A stretch of DNA of 64,000 nt from the NCBI GenBank assembly GCA_009760885.1, contig CM019701.1:32812697-32876696 (forward strand), given 5' to 3'. Positions 1 to 11,509 of this stretch are shown in pieces. A program made the position numbers and the translations under genes. The notes under the pieces are model-generated. The model did no database searches and was not told the origin of the DNA. It saw only the letters and a list, made by a program, of their open reading frames with translations. Source of the stretch: Achatina immaculata. Its lineage: Eukaryota; Mollusca; Gastropoda; Stylommatophora; Achatinidae. Within the stretch, counting starts at the first letter, position 1. Each line of letters begins with the position of its first letter.

Positions 1-447
1 AGTACTAACCTATGATTGTGAGAGTTGGAGAAATCCCCAGCAATGGAAAAGAGACTAGATGCTTTTGAAAATAAGTGCCTTCAAAGACTGCTAAATATCT
101 GTTGGCACGATTCAGATCAGTTACTTCAATAAGACAAGAAACTAAACAACACTACTTATCAAACTTTATCAGAAGACGTCGCTGGAACTACATCAGCCAC
201 GTTCTTAGAATGAACGAAAAATGACTCCCACACTAAGCATTTACGTGGTCACCAGGGGGTAAAAGAAAGCGGGGAAGACCCAAAGACACACTAAGAAGAC
301 TTATCACCAAAGAGTGTTCAACAATGCTCATCAGAAACACCGAAGATCTAAAGCAAGTAGCAAGGACTCGCCAGACATGGAGAGCCTTGTCCTCCGCCCT
401 ATGCACCGCCTTTGGCCCAAGAGGATCAACTAACTAACTAATAAACA
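1..447 (+). mobile_element. Non-LTR retrotransposon 3' end (family L-G), decayed
   Basis: The plus strand encodes, with frameshifts and stops, the C-terminal region that follows reverse transcriptase in RTE-like LINEs. It shows LDAFENKCLQRLLNI (from ~57), RRRRWNYISHVLRMN (~173), a basic KRKRGRPKDTLRRL block (~260-300) and a final TRQTWRALSSALC. After the last codons the sequence runs into a (CTAA)n microsatellite at ~428-447, which I read as the element tail. It lies in an intron of the EDEM3 gene that follows. The 5' part is outside the window or truncated. Confidence 0.8.
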
Positions 448-514
448 AATCATTTTTGTTTCAGTAGCTTCTTTAATTGTAAATATATAGTAACCATTGC
501 CTGGTTTCTTTCAG

Positions 515-3500
515 GCCACCTCTGACCCATATTATCTGAAGGTTGGCCAGACAGTCATGGAGAACTTAGAGAGGCATGCCAGGGTAGAATGTGGGTTTGC
601 AGCCATCAAAGACATTAAGACTGGTACACATGAGAATCAGTGAGTTTTTAATGCATGCTGTGGTTTAGTAACACCTTTCTGTTTTTTTTTTTTGGCATTT
701 CAGCGCCCCTTGGACGGTCAGATCTTTCTTTCTTTCTTTTGATGCTGATGTCTCTGTCTCTGAAGTTATGCTTGGGGGGGGAGAAGAATTTACCATATAC
801 CTTCCGTATGTATTTTAACTGTAAACCACCATAACGAGGTTGTGACAGTAAAACTGGTTCAGATAATAAAAATAGATAGAGTTGTATGGTGCAGTTTTAC
901 AAGGCAGCAGAGGGAGTGAGAAAAAAACGAGTAGAAGGTATGAGAGTAAGATGAGAATGTATAAATAAAAAACATAACTAGGAAAAAAGTAAGAACAGCT
1001 TTATTAGTTAATGGCTACAAAGTTGTGACATTTCGGCATAAGCCTTAATCGTACAAACACACACAGGATGAAGAATTAGAGAGAATTAATTCCAGCTGGA
1101 ATTAACAATGTCTTCAGCTTCCTTTAACTTTTTTAGTTTTCCACTTTTTTTTCTGTTATTTTTACTCTACTTTCTTGTTTCTCTCTCCTAGCTTCCCTTG
1201 CCCCTCCCCACCACGATTTGCGCCTCTAGCAGCCTACAGGTGTTTATGGCCCCTTCTGTTCATTCATAGTTCTTCATTTATTATCTTTCTGCTCCCCCCC
1301 CCCCCCACGACACCTGCTTCCTACAGGTGTCTATTGTCCTTCTCTTTCCCCGTCTCTTATTTCCGATTGGCTTCATCTGCTATCCTTTGTGGCCTCACAT
1401 GGTCTCTATGCCTCGTCAATGGGACACGCATTCTTGTGTTTCCTACTTAGGAGGATGCCACTAAGATAAGTTTTTCTTTTAGTTATATGTTGTGTTTTGT
1501 TTGTATATGTAATCCTCGAAAAAAGGTCATGCTGAAGTATTGGATTTTGTATGTTTTTCATTTATAGATTCTCATCTTACTCTCATACTTTCTATTCGTT
1601 TTTTCTCACTTTTCTCACTTTCTCTGCCGCCTTTTAAAACTACACCATACACCTCTGTCTACCTTAACGAGATGAACACTTAAAGGTTTCTGAAAAGAGA
1701 CTGCTTTTATATCATAGGAAGATATGCCTGAATAAGATTTGACCTTAAGCTACAAGATCACATTCTGCTTATAATGCTGAAATGTAGCATTTAACGAGAA
1801 TAGAAATAAATGCATTGTTTGTCTTATTAAGTAACTGACAAAACTTCTGAGCAAGTTTATTTCTCTGATTTCAAGAAATAAATTATCTTAATTTTCTCAT
1901 TCTCACATTTTGTTTTCAGCCATGAAAACTGTCAGATTTCTGAAAATTTACTTCAAATAAAAAAATCTTCAGGTGCAAGAAATTAGCTTCATCTCTCACA
2001 TTCATCCACTCTGTGCTCAAGCAGAGCATATTTGACACTAATTTTCATGTGAACATAGATGCCTTACTTAGTGGGTGACTACAAAATGTAGTCTATAATC
2101 ACGATAATTACATCATTCAACATCATGCATTGAGTTTTTGTATTTTTTTTTGTGTTATCAAAAGGATGGATTCCTTTGTTCTGGCTGAGACGTTCAAGTA
2201 CCTGTATCTGCTTTTTTCTGAAAAAGAGGATGTTATCTTGGACATTGATGACTTCATCTTCACCACAGAGGCTCATTTGCTGCCTTTGACTCTTTCACTA
2301 GGAAATTACTCCTGGATGACTTCAGCAAAAATTAATCCTGACATTGATAAGCGTGTAAAATCATCATTGACTAAGGCAGCAAAATCCAGCGGCGCTAAGA
2401 CTGATCTTTTTGGCAAGTTTCATGCAGAAGACGTGTGTCGTAACTATCATGTGACCGACTCTCAGGGGCCAGGTTACCCAAACAAACTGAGACACAAAAT
2501 GAAGGATTTTGTACTCAGATCTTATCCACAAGTTCAAGCCAGGGTCCAGAGACTAAAGGCAGCAGATTTTGTGGCAGGCAATAAAGAGCACCTAGAAATT
2601 CTCCAGAACATGGGCATCCACGTTGTTACCATCCCAGACGGCCGCATACAGCTACTGCAGACTTCCTCTGAGGCTTTGTCCGAAGCTCATGCTGATGCTG
2701 GCTTATTGTTCATGCAGGAAATGATAGAGCTGAGTAAATCGCAAAAGCAGAACAGCCTGCATGTGCCAGTGTTTGTCAGGCTCCCTGCTGACCCCAGCCA
2801 TGATGAAATTGTTTACACGGCAGGGCCATCTCAGTTTGGATATGACCTCAGAAGTAACCCACCTGTGCGTGGGACTCTGGCAGTTGCCAGGCCTCTCAAT
2901 GCCTGCGTCAGACTTGAAAACGACGAAGAGTTGAAGGGGAAGATAGCCATCATTCAGCGAGGCGACTGCACTTTTGTCCACAAAGCTAGGAAGCTTCAGC
3001 AAGCTGGAGCAGTTGGCGGCATTATTATTGACCAAGCACAGGCACCTTCAGGAGAGCAGCAGGGCTTCTTTTTAATGTCGGGGGATGGTATCAACGATGT
3101 GACAATTCCTGTTGTGTTCTTGTTCTGGAACCCAGCACAGAGTCTTCTTGAGGCATTCAGCAGATTTCCCAATGCTGTGGCAGAGCTGACTTCAAAAGAC
3201 GGTAGGTGTCTTACATGACTGCTTTTTTTTCTATCAGTTAGGGGATGCGATGTTAAGCTGTATTTCCAAGACCATCGGCACGTGAAAGTGTGATGTGATC
3301 AGTGTCACGCCTGGCCGCATTTACCTTCCCAGATTTCTCTGGTGCCTATTTTTAGAGGCTTGCTAAACCGCAGGGTCTTTTTTGGTGTGGTGGTACCAGG
3401 AAAAAAAATTCCACTGCTGGGACTTGAACCCAGTACCACCAGAGCACATAATCAGGCTGCTAACACATTTTCCTATCACAAAAAAAAAAAATATTGACGT

Positions 3501-4243
3501 ATGGTTTCATTAACCAGACTTGCACTCAATGAAACTTAGTTAGGTCATTGTTCTTGTTGTGCATTTGTGAGGAAAACTTCATTCTATTTCTGATAGTTGT
3601 TTTTATAGATAATTTGCTATTATTTTGTAGTAAAATGTCTGTCCTGGTTAATGTAGTTTGGTTTTTTTATACACATATGAAGTATATGAAATAAAACGCA
3701 GATTTCAGCCACTAGAATTAGCAGGTTTTGGTGAAATGTAGTACCATATGTCACACAAAGTAACTGTATATATTGACTCAGCTTCTTAGACTGAAGGTGG
3801 TGAAGTCAGGCTCCAGCATTGCTGCCAGTTTCATTTGTCAAGAGTTCTCACTGGTTCTGTAGAATTGTACATCATGTCAAGGCATTCCTTCGGTGTAGCA
3901 GATTATGTGAGGACTTTCAAACTGAATATTAAATGGAATATTCATGAAATTTCTACAGAAATTATTTTTCAGAAAATGATAAGGCCATGCATGAACTAGC
4001 CTCTTTTTTTTTTTTTTTCTGTCAGGAATTCCTGATCCTGTGAACATTGAGCTGAAAGTTCCAGTAGCTGTAGCTTCAGGTCCTGGTAGTGTTTCATCAT
4101 CTCTTCACTGTTCACCATCATCAGCAACAACAACAACAAAAACAGTGCTTTCTCCTGTAGCAGATGATGCTAAAGCAGATGAAAGCAGTACAGCGGAAGA
4201 AGATCCCGTAAGTCCAGCCACAGAGTCACAGCCATCAGGCTGA
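515..4243 (+). CDS. EDEM3: EDEM3-like ER degradation-enhancing alpha-mannosidase, last three exons (partial)
   Basis: Exons are 515-639, 2165-3201 and 4026-4243, each with AG/GT borders and matching phases (CA|G and G|GA codon splits); upstream exons lie outside the window. Exon 1 and the start of exon 2 encode the end of a glycosyl hydrolase 47 domain, including [40 protein letters not shown] and the FTTEAH motif whose Thr is conserved in the family near the calcium site. Exon 2 then carries a protease-associated (PA) domain, with [29 protein letters not shown] and [10 protein letters not shown]. The long exon 2 and the PA domain single out EDEM3 from EDEM1 and EDEM2. The family works in the ER lumen, trimming mannose from N-glycans of misfolded glycoproteins so that they are sent to ERAD. 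Exon 3 is a Ser/Thr/Ala-rich acidic tail ending in ESQPSG, without the KDEL described for vertebrate EDEM3. Confidence 0.93.
873..1664. mobile_element. Non-autonomous element with ~110-bp terminal inverted repeats, in EDEM3 intron
   Basis: The stretch 873-983 is the near-exact reverse complement of 1550-1664. Shared blocks include TATGAGAGTAAGATGAGAAT on the left and its complement at 1566-1585, and a GTATGGTG block at the outer ends. The ~560-bp interior has no convincing ORF and holds a C-run near 1296. Size and structure fit a MITE-like DNA transposon derivative. I could not fix the target duplication. Confidence 0.65.
3365..3475 (-). mobile_element. tRNA-like SINE fragment in EDEM3 intron 2
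   Basis: On the minus strand a B-box-like GGTTCAAGTCCC sits at about 3418-3431, with a T-arm-like CTGGG/CCCAG stem, a GGTGGTAC block and a Pol III-like T run downstream. The acceptor stem does not close into a clean cloverleaf, so I call it a tRNA-derived SINE remnant, not a tRNA gene. Confidence 0.45.
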
Positions 4244-4409
4244 CCCACAGCTCATCCTCCTTCAGCAAGAACATCACTGAAATTCAACCCCACAGCATTA
4301 CCAGGCCTCATTACCTTGACCGTCGTCACATCCTTCAGTCTGTACTTTATTCAGATGGGTGTGGAATATTTCCACTTGCAGATTTTAGCCCAAGTGCATA
4401 GTGAATTGA

Positions 4410-4415
4410 AATAAA
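4410..4415 (+). promoter_or_regulatory. Polyadenylation signal AATAAA of EDEM3
   Basis: A canonical AATAAA lies 167 bases after the EDEM3 stop codon in a short 3' UTR (4244 to about 4435). It supports the last exon ending here, at least for one transcript form. Confidence 0.7.
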
Positions 4416-4554
4416 GAGACTACTCTTCTTTGTACGCTTTTCCTGTCTATATCTGCAGTCTTGTCTCTTGAATAGATTTCACTGTAGAGAGTACTCAGAT
4501 GACATTTGAAAGTCTTCCTGATGGCTTTAAAGTGGTCATATTTTCTTTACTTTA

Positions 4555-4765
4555 CTTTTCTGTATTTTCATTACAGTACTTCTCTGTATTTTCTTTATAG
4601 TACCTCTCTTCTCTGTATTTTCTTTATAGTACCTCTCTTCTCTGTATTTTCTTTACAGTGCCTCTCTTCTCTGTATTTTCTTTACAGTGCTGCTCTTCTC
4701 TGTATTTTCTTTACAGTGCCGCTCTTCTCTGTATTTTCTCTACAGTACCTCTCCTCTCTGACTAA
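4555..4765. repeat. 30-bp minisatellite downstream of EDEM3
   Basis: About seven copies of a ~30-bp unit built around CTCTGTATTTTCTTTACAG follow the EDEM3 poly(A) signal. A (CA)n run follows at about 4785-4808. Every unit resembles a polypyrimidine-AG splice acceptor, probably by chance. Confidence 0.85.
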
Positions 4766-5289
4766 AAGCATCACTTTAGCAAGGTACACACACACACACA
4801 CACACACACTGGCTAGAACAGCAGTTTTTTTTCATTCATGGTAGATAACTTTTTCATGCACTCTGTGTTAGTGTTGCTGCAATTCTAGATTTTTTTTCTG
4901 GTTGCCTTTCAGAGTTTCTAGTTTCTAGTCATTCTGTGCTTTGTCCATTGTCCAGTCATTGGTTAGCAGATAGTAAGGCTGAGCTAAATACAGAGAAGCA
5001 CATTTTTTCAACTTTGTAAGATATCAGTACCCAACCTGAGGTTTACAGAGGATCATGTGAAGGTCTGTGCAGCAAATGTAGATTTACATGAAGTGCTAGA
5101 AGTGTCTGAACGTTTATACTCGAACTCTTAACCTGCCATGAGGATTTTGAGAAAAATAACCATAGCCATATGGTTTTGTTCTGTAGTTCATAATTGTAAA
5201 CTATGGTAAATACTAAAATTAGACTTCCTTTATTTCTTAGTCTTAGCATGATCAGTATTTTCTTAATTACAAAAAATTTGTGGGTCATG
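4766..5289. other. No recognisable gene
   Basis: Apart from the (CA)n run I see no coding, RNA or mobile-element signal here. Confidence 0.5.
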
Positions 5290-5530
5290 GATGTTGTTTG
5301 GTAGGTTCAAAGGTTCAGAATTTAGACTCTGGTGTCACTTGCATTCAGGGCGGCCCCATGTATGCTCCACCACAAGCTGCATCATCCACCTAAGAGTTTG
5401 TTTGCTAGTAGTTCCCATCAAGTGCTGGTTGTTCCCATCAAGTGCTGGTTGTTTACGATGTGTTTTCAGTCACATAATTCAGATTTCATGCAGCACCCTT
5501 AATTTGTCCTAGCTCCAGCAGTCTCTTCAC
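5290..5530 (-). mobile_element. Family L-M LINE, segment after RNase H (partial copy)
   Basis: This is a diverged second copy of the 8035-8235 sequence. On the minus strand it reads KRLLELGQIKGA, then a KSELCD-like stretch, and ends in MMQLVVEHTW and PECK, matching the zinc-finger-like tail that follows RNase H in the 8-kb copy. A 19-bp segment (CATCAAGTGCTGGTTGTTC) is tandemly duplicated at ~5417-5455. It is broken by frameshifts. Confidence 0.6.
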
Positions 5531-5814
5531 AACTTGGTAGGCTGGTGGGTTAAGAGATAATACCAAGTGGGGTGGGGGGGGAGAGATAACAAATTATTAC
5601 TGGCTTAGCTTATTATGGGGTCAGTGACCTGAAAAAAGTTTGGAACCACTGATCTAAACAGTAGAATTCAGGTTGTAGGGCATTTTAGATCAGCCATCTT
5701 CTTCATGTTATGTCTCAGACATTAATCAGAAATTACAGGTGAAAGAAAGAGAAGAAACTGAAACATTTGGAGCTCACCAGTTACCGTAAGCAGTTTATAT
5801 TATCAAAAACCTAG

Positions 5815-6160
5815 TTTTTACCAGTGAAATCAGTTGGAGGATAATAGTGCCATAGGCCAATGATGCTTAGTTTGTATGGAGGAGAATCAGTTCAAAAATT
5901 TTGTCCTTGGTTGAGCATGGGACCATTTTGTAAACAGCGTATCTGGTTTCAAATAAAGTACGAAAAATTTCACATGAATATTTAATCCATGTTGATGATA
6001 TTTGTGAACTTTTAATTTTACATTTTAAAAAAGTATAAAGTACTGAATGTTGACAGAGCTGGTATTTTGGAAAGTACTCCATGTGAGGTGAAAGATGAGT
6101 ACAGTTGTACCAGTTTTAAAAAATCCTAGCACCATCACTGGTCTCGGATACTGTTCGTGA
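5815..6160. repeat. Dispersed repeat DR1, copy 1
   Basis: This stretch aligns with 24165-24665. Shared blocks include ACCAGTGAAATCAGTTGGAG against ACCAGCGAAATCGGCTGTAAG, GGTATTTTGGAAAGTACT, and AAAATCCTAGC near the right end. The second copy is interrupted by an L-E LINE. The right part contains inverted TTTTGGAAAG / CTTTCCAAAA-like motifs, as in a MITE. No coding capacity is seen. Confidence 0.6.
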
Positions 6161-6553
6161 TAAAGAAGACCAGGATTGTACTGAATAAAAATGATTAAAC
6201 TTTAAGCATATGATCACACCTGATAATCTAAAACTATTTTAAAATTTCAGGATATATTAAGAAATTATACTCATTTATGATTTATAGTTTTTTTTTCTTA
6301 TACAGACAAATTAATGATATGATATAAAAACATGCTAGACTGAGATTTTAATATCAGAATGTGTCATGCAACAGGGTAGCTTTTGCAAGACTTTATCATT
6401 TTCTGTATTCTGTACCATCTACCTCACCTGATGTTTCTAAAAGAATAAAGCATGTGTTCATTTCTGTAAATTGGTATTAAAAAGTTGACATCTGTGTAGC
6501 ACCATTTTGAAATGTTTTTGTCTCATCAGGTCCCACATATGTGTCTCAGTGAG

Positions 6554-6716
6554 ACACATACAACATGTTGAAGACCCTAGATATAACACATACAACATGT
6601 TGAAGACCCTAGATATTAGCACATACAACATGTTGAAGACCCTAGATATAACACATACAACATGTTGAAGACCCTAGATATAACACATACAACATGTTGA
6701 AGACCCTAGATATAAC
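6554..6716. repeat. 32-bp tandem repeat, five copies
   Basis: Five nearly identical 32-bp units contain ACACATACAACATGTTGAAG followed by ACCCTAGATATA. Each unit holds the palindrome ACATGT. The copies are almost unmutated, so the array is young. Confidence 0.92.
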
Positions 6717-6719
6717 TGG

Positions 6720-8030
6720 TTTTACTCAAAAGGGAGAAAAATGAGTTTTAATTATGGTTTTTTTTCTCTCTAGTCTTCCAAGCAATTAGCCTTACTGCTG
6801 TAAGCATAGTCTTCCCATAACTTTTACTGAATATGATCACTCTTAGCTATTATTTACAAATACACTTGATGCTCTTGCCTGTCCTCTTTACTTTATTTTG
6901 AGAATATTCAGAGACTTGGCCCATCCTTGTTTAAGCTGTTGATCATGTTTGTTCTTACAGCGGTCTGTGGGTTACTGGTTTGTGGTGTGGCTGTTCAGGA
7001 TTTCTTACAACACACGTTTAAGCAAGTGAGAATGTGAAAATTGGTCATTTTGTCAAATGGCTGATTTGTTATGGAACTTGATAATGAGAGGAGTTTTGAT
7101 GGGACTTTTGGAGAGAAAACAGTTGGGTGAAAGCTAGAGAGTGGATGGATGGATGCATGCAGGTAATTCTCTGTGTACATGAGCGTTGAGAGAGTCATTT
7201 AGCATGGAGTATATATGTGAGATTTTGGAGTTGGACTTTTGCTTGGACCTGTTCTTCAGCTCCTGAGCTACAGCCATAGTCAGCGTGAAATGTTTGGATT
7301 GTTTATTTGGATGTTGTTGTATCTTGTCCCTGCTTGCAGTATGAGAGATAACACATACTCTGATCCACCAGTAGATCATGTCGAACATGTACGAAGGACA
7401 AATGTGTAAATTGTGCAGACTGTTTTATTCTGCTACCTTCAATTCTCATATCCCCAATGTTGCCAGTGAACATGGTTGGGCTCTTATGTAGCTCTTAACC
7501 TTTTTTTTTTTTTTGTTATACAACATTCTTATTATATCTATGTTCTTATGTCAACAGTCGGTGTCATTTATTATAAGACAGTCTATGTTGTGATCACAAA
7601 AACCATTTCAGTTAGGGAGTGTTGTGGAACAAATGATGGAAGAGATCAAAAGTTAGTGGAAGGAACAGACATGAGATAAAAGGAATATAAAACAAAAAAA
7701 TATGCATATACTTTGCCTAGAACTATATGTGTATGAAGAGGCTTAAATTGTGTACAAGTAAAGTGACTTTCAAGGCTAACTCTTATGCTTTGAGTAAAAT
7801 ACCATTAAAACATCTGGCATAGTTTGGTGTGTGTATATGTCAACAAGTGTGCTGTAAAACTGGAGAAAGTAACTTAAATGTAAAACATCATGGGAACAAA
7901 CTTTATACAAACAAGATGACAGTTATTTTGTTTTGTTTCTTCATCTGACAAGAGAAACAAAGAGAGGGGATGTGAGGTCAGACACTACAAGCGCCAAGAA
8001 CATTGAATTTAAAATATAAATGTGCAACCA
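6720..8030. other. No recognisable gene
   Basis: Only short random ORFs and AT-rich sequence. I see no domain, repeat family or RNA gene I can support. Confidence 0.5.
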
Positions 8031-8034
8031 ATAC

Positions 8035-8660
8035 AAAGGTTCAAAATTTAGACTTCATTGCATTCAGGACAGCTCCATATATGCTCCACCGAATGCCGCA
8101 GCATCCATCCAATAGTATGTTTGATAATAGCTCCTGTTAGATGTTGGTTGTTTATGATGCATTTTCTGCCACACAGTTCGGATTTCCTGCCAGCACCTTT
8201 AATTTGTCCTAACTCCAGTAATCTCTTCAGATCTATATTGTTCTTCTATTCCTGCTGTTAATTTTCCCACAGTCTGTCCAATACAGTTTTAGCAGTTGCC
8301 CCCCCCCCCCCCCCTGTCCATTGTCAGTCTGCCATTTTTTTTTAGTCTGTCCAGCAAGTCTGTCTGCCACATCATTGCCATGTAGGCACACATGCCTTGG
8401 ACAGTAAAGCCACGTTAGGCTTGTCACAACTGACAGACTTAACAGATGAACCCATTCTTTTCAAAGCAATTTCTACTCAGTCTTGTGAAGCATACTTTGT
8501 GAATCCGTCACAATGACAACATTAACCACATCATGAGCAACTAACCATTCCAGTGCCGCCAACACAGCCTCAGTTTCCACCCACATGCTTGAAGTGGTGA
8601 CTTCAGAGGCTCCCAAACCCTGTGCCATGACTCTTCCATGAAAAACCAATACAGTTTTGT
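8035..8660 (-). mobile_element. LINE family L-M: RNase H domain and C-terminal tail, decayed
   Basis: Read on the minus strand from ~8600, the translation (with stops and a G-run at 8299-8313) follows a retrotransposon RNase H. VETEAVLAALEWLVAHDV carries the catalytic Glu, VVIVTDSQSMLH a catalytic Asp, and LYCPRHVCLHGNDVADRLA the last Asp and the usual PGH(A/V)G...GN..AD.LA block. It continues into DLKRLLELGQIKGAGRKSE and ends in VEHIWSCPECNEV. A C-terminal RNase H occurs in I-, R1/LOA- and some Jockey-like non-LTR elements, so this family differs from the RTE-like elements elsewhere in the window. Confidence 0.78.
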
Positions 8661-9139
8661 ATTATTAGCATGGCACTGATGATCTCTAAGGTGAGATACA
8701 TTAAAATGTTCAGAATCCAGATTAGGACGCACAGACAAATGTAACAAAAGTGTCTTAGAATGGGACTAGTCTCTCTTAAGTGAGAATCTAAGCAATTCCA
8801 CACCATTTCCAGATAAAGGCTCATGTGATGTTGAGGGAATCACAAGTGAATCCTTCCTGGTGACTCACAGGTGAATCCCTCCTGGCTAGTGATGGTTGTC
8901 TTAGAGAAAAGCAACCCGGCTGGGCTTCTCAGACTAAAGACAGTAACAGAGTGTGGCCTTTTGTATGATCTGGTGCTTAAATAAAGAGATGTCTTTTGTA
9001 AGACAGCTGTTGGCAAGAGTGGCCCTGAAGCTTGGACCTCGCACTGGAGAATACGTGAAAGCCTCTGCTGGAGTAGATGAGAACAAAAATAGTTCATTTA
9101 ATCACTTGCCTACGAGGCTGGAGACAGTAACATGAATTT

Positions 9140-10130
9140 AATATGATCAGGACCTGCATGTGTTTTTGTTTCTTCTTGAAGGAGTCATGGTGTTCTATTC
9201 TTATAATATGATTATAACATCTTTGACATGATCAAATGTCATCATTTTAATATGAATGCTTTATTTCCCTGATCTCTGTATTTATGGATTCCCGTGTTTT
9301 ATCTTTGTGTTTTATTATGAAATGAACATGTGAACCAATTATAATCGGAATGACACATCTTTTGAGATAAAACACTTAGTGTTGTGAATGTGCAAAAAAA
9401 AAAAATGTTTGCATTTGACAGTTCATTACAATAATGTTTATGTTAACTATGCAGTAATTTTGTTTGTAACAGTGTTACATTTGCATTTTACAGTTAATAA
9501 TATTAAGAAAATGTAATGTGATGTTATTATGACAACGAACCAGTTGAAAATGATCTTGAAGGTGTTTTTTTTTTTTTCTTATGAATGCTTCCATTTTTTT
9601 TTTTTTTAACACAAGCAAGGATGTTCACAGAAGGAGTTTTTCATGTTTATAGCTGGAAAATTTCAGTGAAAAAAATGATTGTTATATTTGTAACAAGAAG
9701 ATAATGATATTATGGTCATTATTTCTTCCCTGTCTGTTTTTTTTTTCTGTTGTGGGGAAGCAAACTTGAAGTAGAGAATGTCATTGTAAAATATTTTTTT
9801 TTTTTAATGTGATAATTTTAACGTGTACACAAGAGTGAGTGTGAGCAGCTATATGTGGTAATACAGACAGGTTTATTTAACAGATGTTTAACCTCCTTAG
9901 CGGTCCATTTATGGTGGAAAAAAATGTATCGAAACTGTTCGTTAGGTGCCATGATGCCCCCCCCCCAATCATTAATATTAATTAATGAGTTCCCATAATT
10001 ATTTTTAGAAGGTTGACCTCATTTCTTTCACTACATGGCATCACAGTACTAGCCTAAATGTTGTTAGGGCCTAATACTGTGTGAAGAGTAAAAACCAGGT
10101 TGGCCTATATAATGTATGGGGTTAATGCCA
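9140..10130. other. No recognisable gene
   Basis: AT-rich sequence with several poly-T runs and one C-run (~9958). No coding or repeat family recognised. Confidence 0.5.
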
Positions 10131-10137
10131 AAGAGGT

Positions 10138-10220
10138 TCATTCATTCAGCTTTCCCAGTCATTGCGACTCACTGCTGCAGACAGGACTTGTCCCCATTCC
10201 TCTCTGTTCTTAGTAAGAAG
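10138..10220 (-). mobile_element. LINE 3' terminal remnant (family L-J)
   Basis: On the minus strand it ends in NREEWGQVLSAAVSRNDWES and a stop, followed at once by (GAAT)n. This is the usual last-codon pattern (RxxWxxL...S..) of RTE-like LINEs. Only about 80 bases are recognisable. Confidence 0.6.
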
Positions 10221-10694
10221 GTTAATGCTGTTTCAGATTAAACTTTTTTTTTAGGTGTCTTCACCAGCTGTTCTTGTAAGCAGCAACTTGTTACCTGGAG
10301 CACACTATGGAAGCCAGATAGTTCTTGACCATATATGATTCAGTAGCTCTGGTGCCATTGCCATCTGCCATACAGTCATCTCACTTCCAAGGTGGTCAGT
10401 CATCAGTGGAACTGGATGCTGATAGATTTGATCACATTTTTAGCTGCAGATTTTGTGGAACAGTTTATTAATGGAGTTTGCCTGTTGAATTTTTTTTTTT
10501 TTTCGTTTTTTTGACTTTGTGTTTCTGTCAAGGTACATTGTGCCTCATTGACTGTTTTGGTGCTTTTCTGGGATATAACTGTGGATCTCTTGATCAAATA
10601 TTATTATGTCAGGAGATACTTGTATGTGCAGTGGGCACAGATTTGAGTTGGAGCAGAGTGTTGGGTGTATGTTGTACACTAAAGTATTTGTCAG

Positions 10695-11070
10695 TGTTTT
10701 CAGGAACAATTTTGTTATAAATAGGAAACAACAAGGCTTTTGTCTGGGAAAGTAAGAGAACACAGTTTTGTAGGATTAGTTCTCAAAAGAATTGTAAACA
10801 AAAGCACTTCAGTGAGATGTGAGAGAAAGAAAAATCACAAGAGAATTACCTGTGATTTGAACCATGGACTCCTGTAGGAGGTGCGAGATAGCGCAGTTCG
10901 TTAGAACCTATTCTCTTGTGACTAGATGGCTGCTCATTGTACCAGAGTCCGTGGTTCAAATCCCAGGTATTTCTCTTGTGATTTTTCTTTCTCTCACATC
11001 TCACTGAAGTGCTTTTGTCTATGCTTTTTTTTTAGGTCTAATCCTACAAAAACTGTGCTCTCTTACTTTG
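10695..11070. mobile_element. Two tRNA-headed SINEs (S1) head to head
   Basis: The right half (10879-11070, + strand) has a tRNA-like head with A-box-like GCGAGATAGCGCAGTTCG, B-box GGTTCAAATCCC at ~10953, then a conserved tail with TCTTGTGATTTTTCTTTCTC and the block TTTTGTCTA...GGTCTAATCCTACAAAA. The left half (10695-10878, - strand) is the same element inverted, holding its B box and tail. The S1 family recurs at 15.9 and 27.0-28.5 kb. The tRNA-like head gives internal Pol III promoter boxes. Confidence 0.75.
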
Positions 11071-11509
11071 TCAGTGTTTTGTATGTTTTGTTAATCTTTT
11101 ATGTTAGTTTCATACCTTTATCTTTCAATCAAAGTCATTGGGTTGGGCTGTACATGAATAAGGTGTAATGGCTTTATGATAATGTTCATCATAATACAGC
11201 ATTGTGGGAAGACAGTGTGTGGGAGTCTTGGGGTGGAGGGGGGGGGGGGACACTTGTACATAGCTTCTCATATTTGTTATTGTTTTGAATTTGTTGTAAT
11301 GTTTTCACTTCATACAATCTCACTGAGCAAATATATTGAAGTTTCTTCTGCTTACAGCCACATGGTAACACATGTTATTTTTTATTATGGCCATATGTCA
11401 TTTTCTTGTTGTTTTCTGTGATGTTTATGTTTGATTTGTCTGGTTATTTTTCCCTGTAATGGGTGTGAAAGAAATATGAACCATATTTAACCCTAGGGAG
11501 ATACTCTGG

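Noticed and set aside
2703..3035. 110-codon ORF on the minus strand
   Set aside because: It is antisense to the EDEM3 PA-domain exon.
4506..4844. 112-codon hydrophobic ORF after EDEM3
   Set aside because: It translates a 30-bp tandem repeat and a (CA)n run.
10255..10338. Terminal coding exon of EDEM3
   Set aside because: Acceptor-like site and open frame are suggestive, but there is no homology and no KDEL; only mentioned as a weak option.
10879..10970. tRNA gene
   Set aside because: A and B boxes are present but the cloverleaf does not close, and the sequence continues into a conserved SINE tail shared with other copies.
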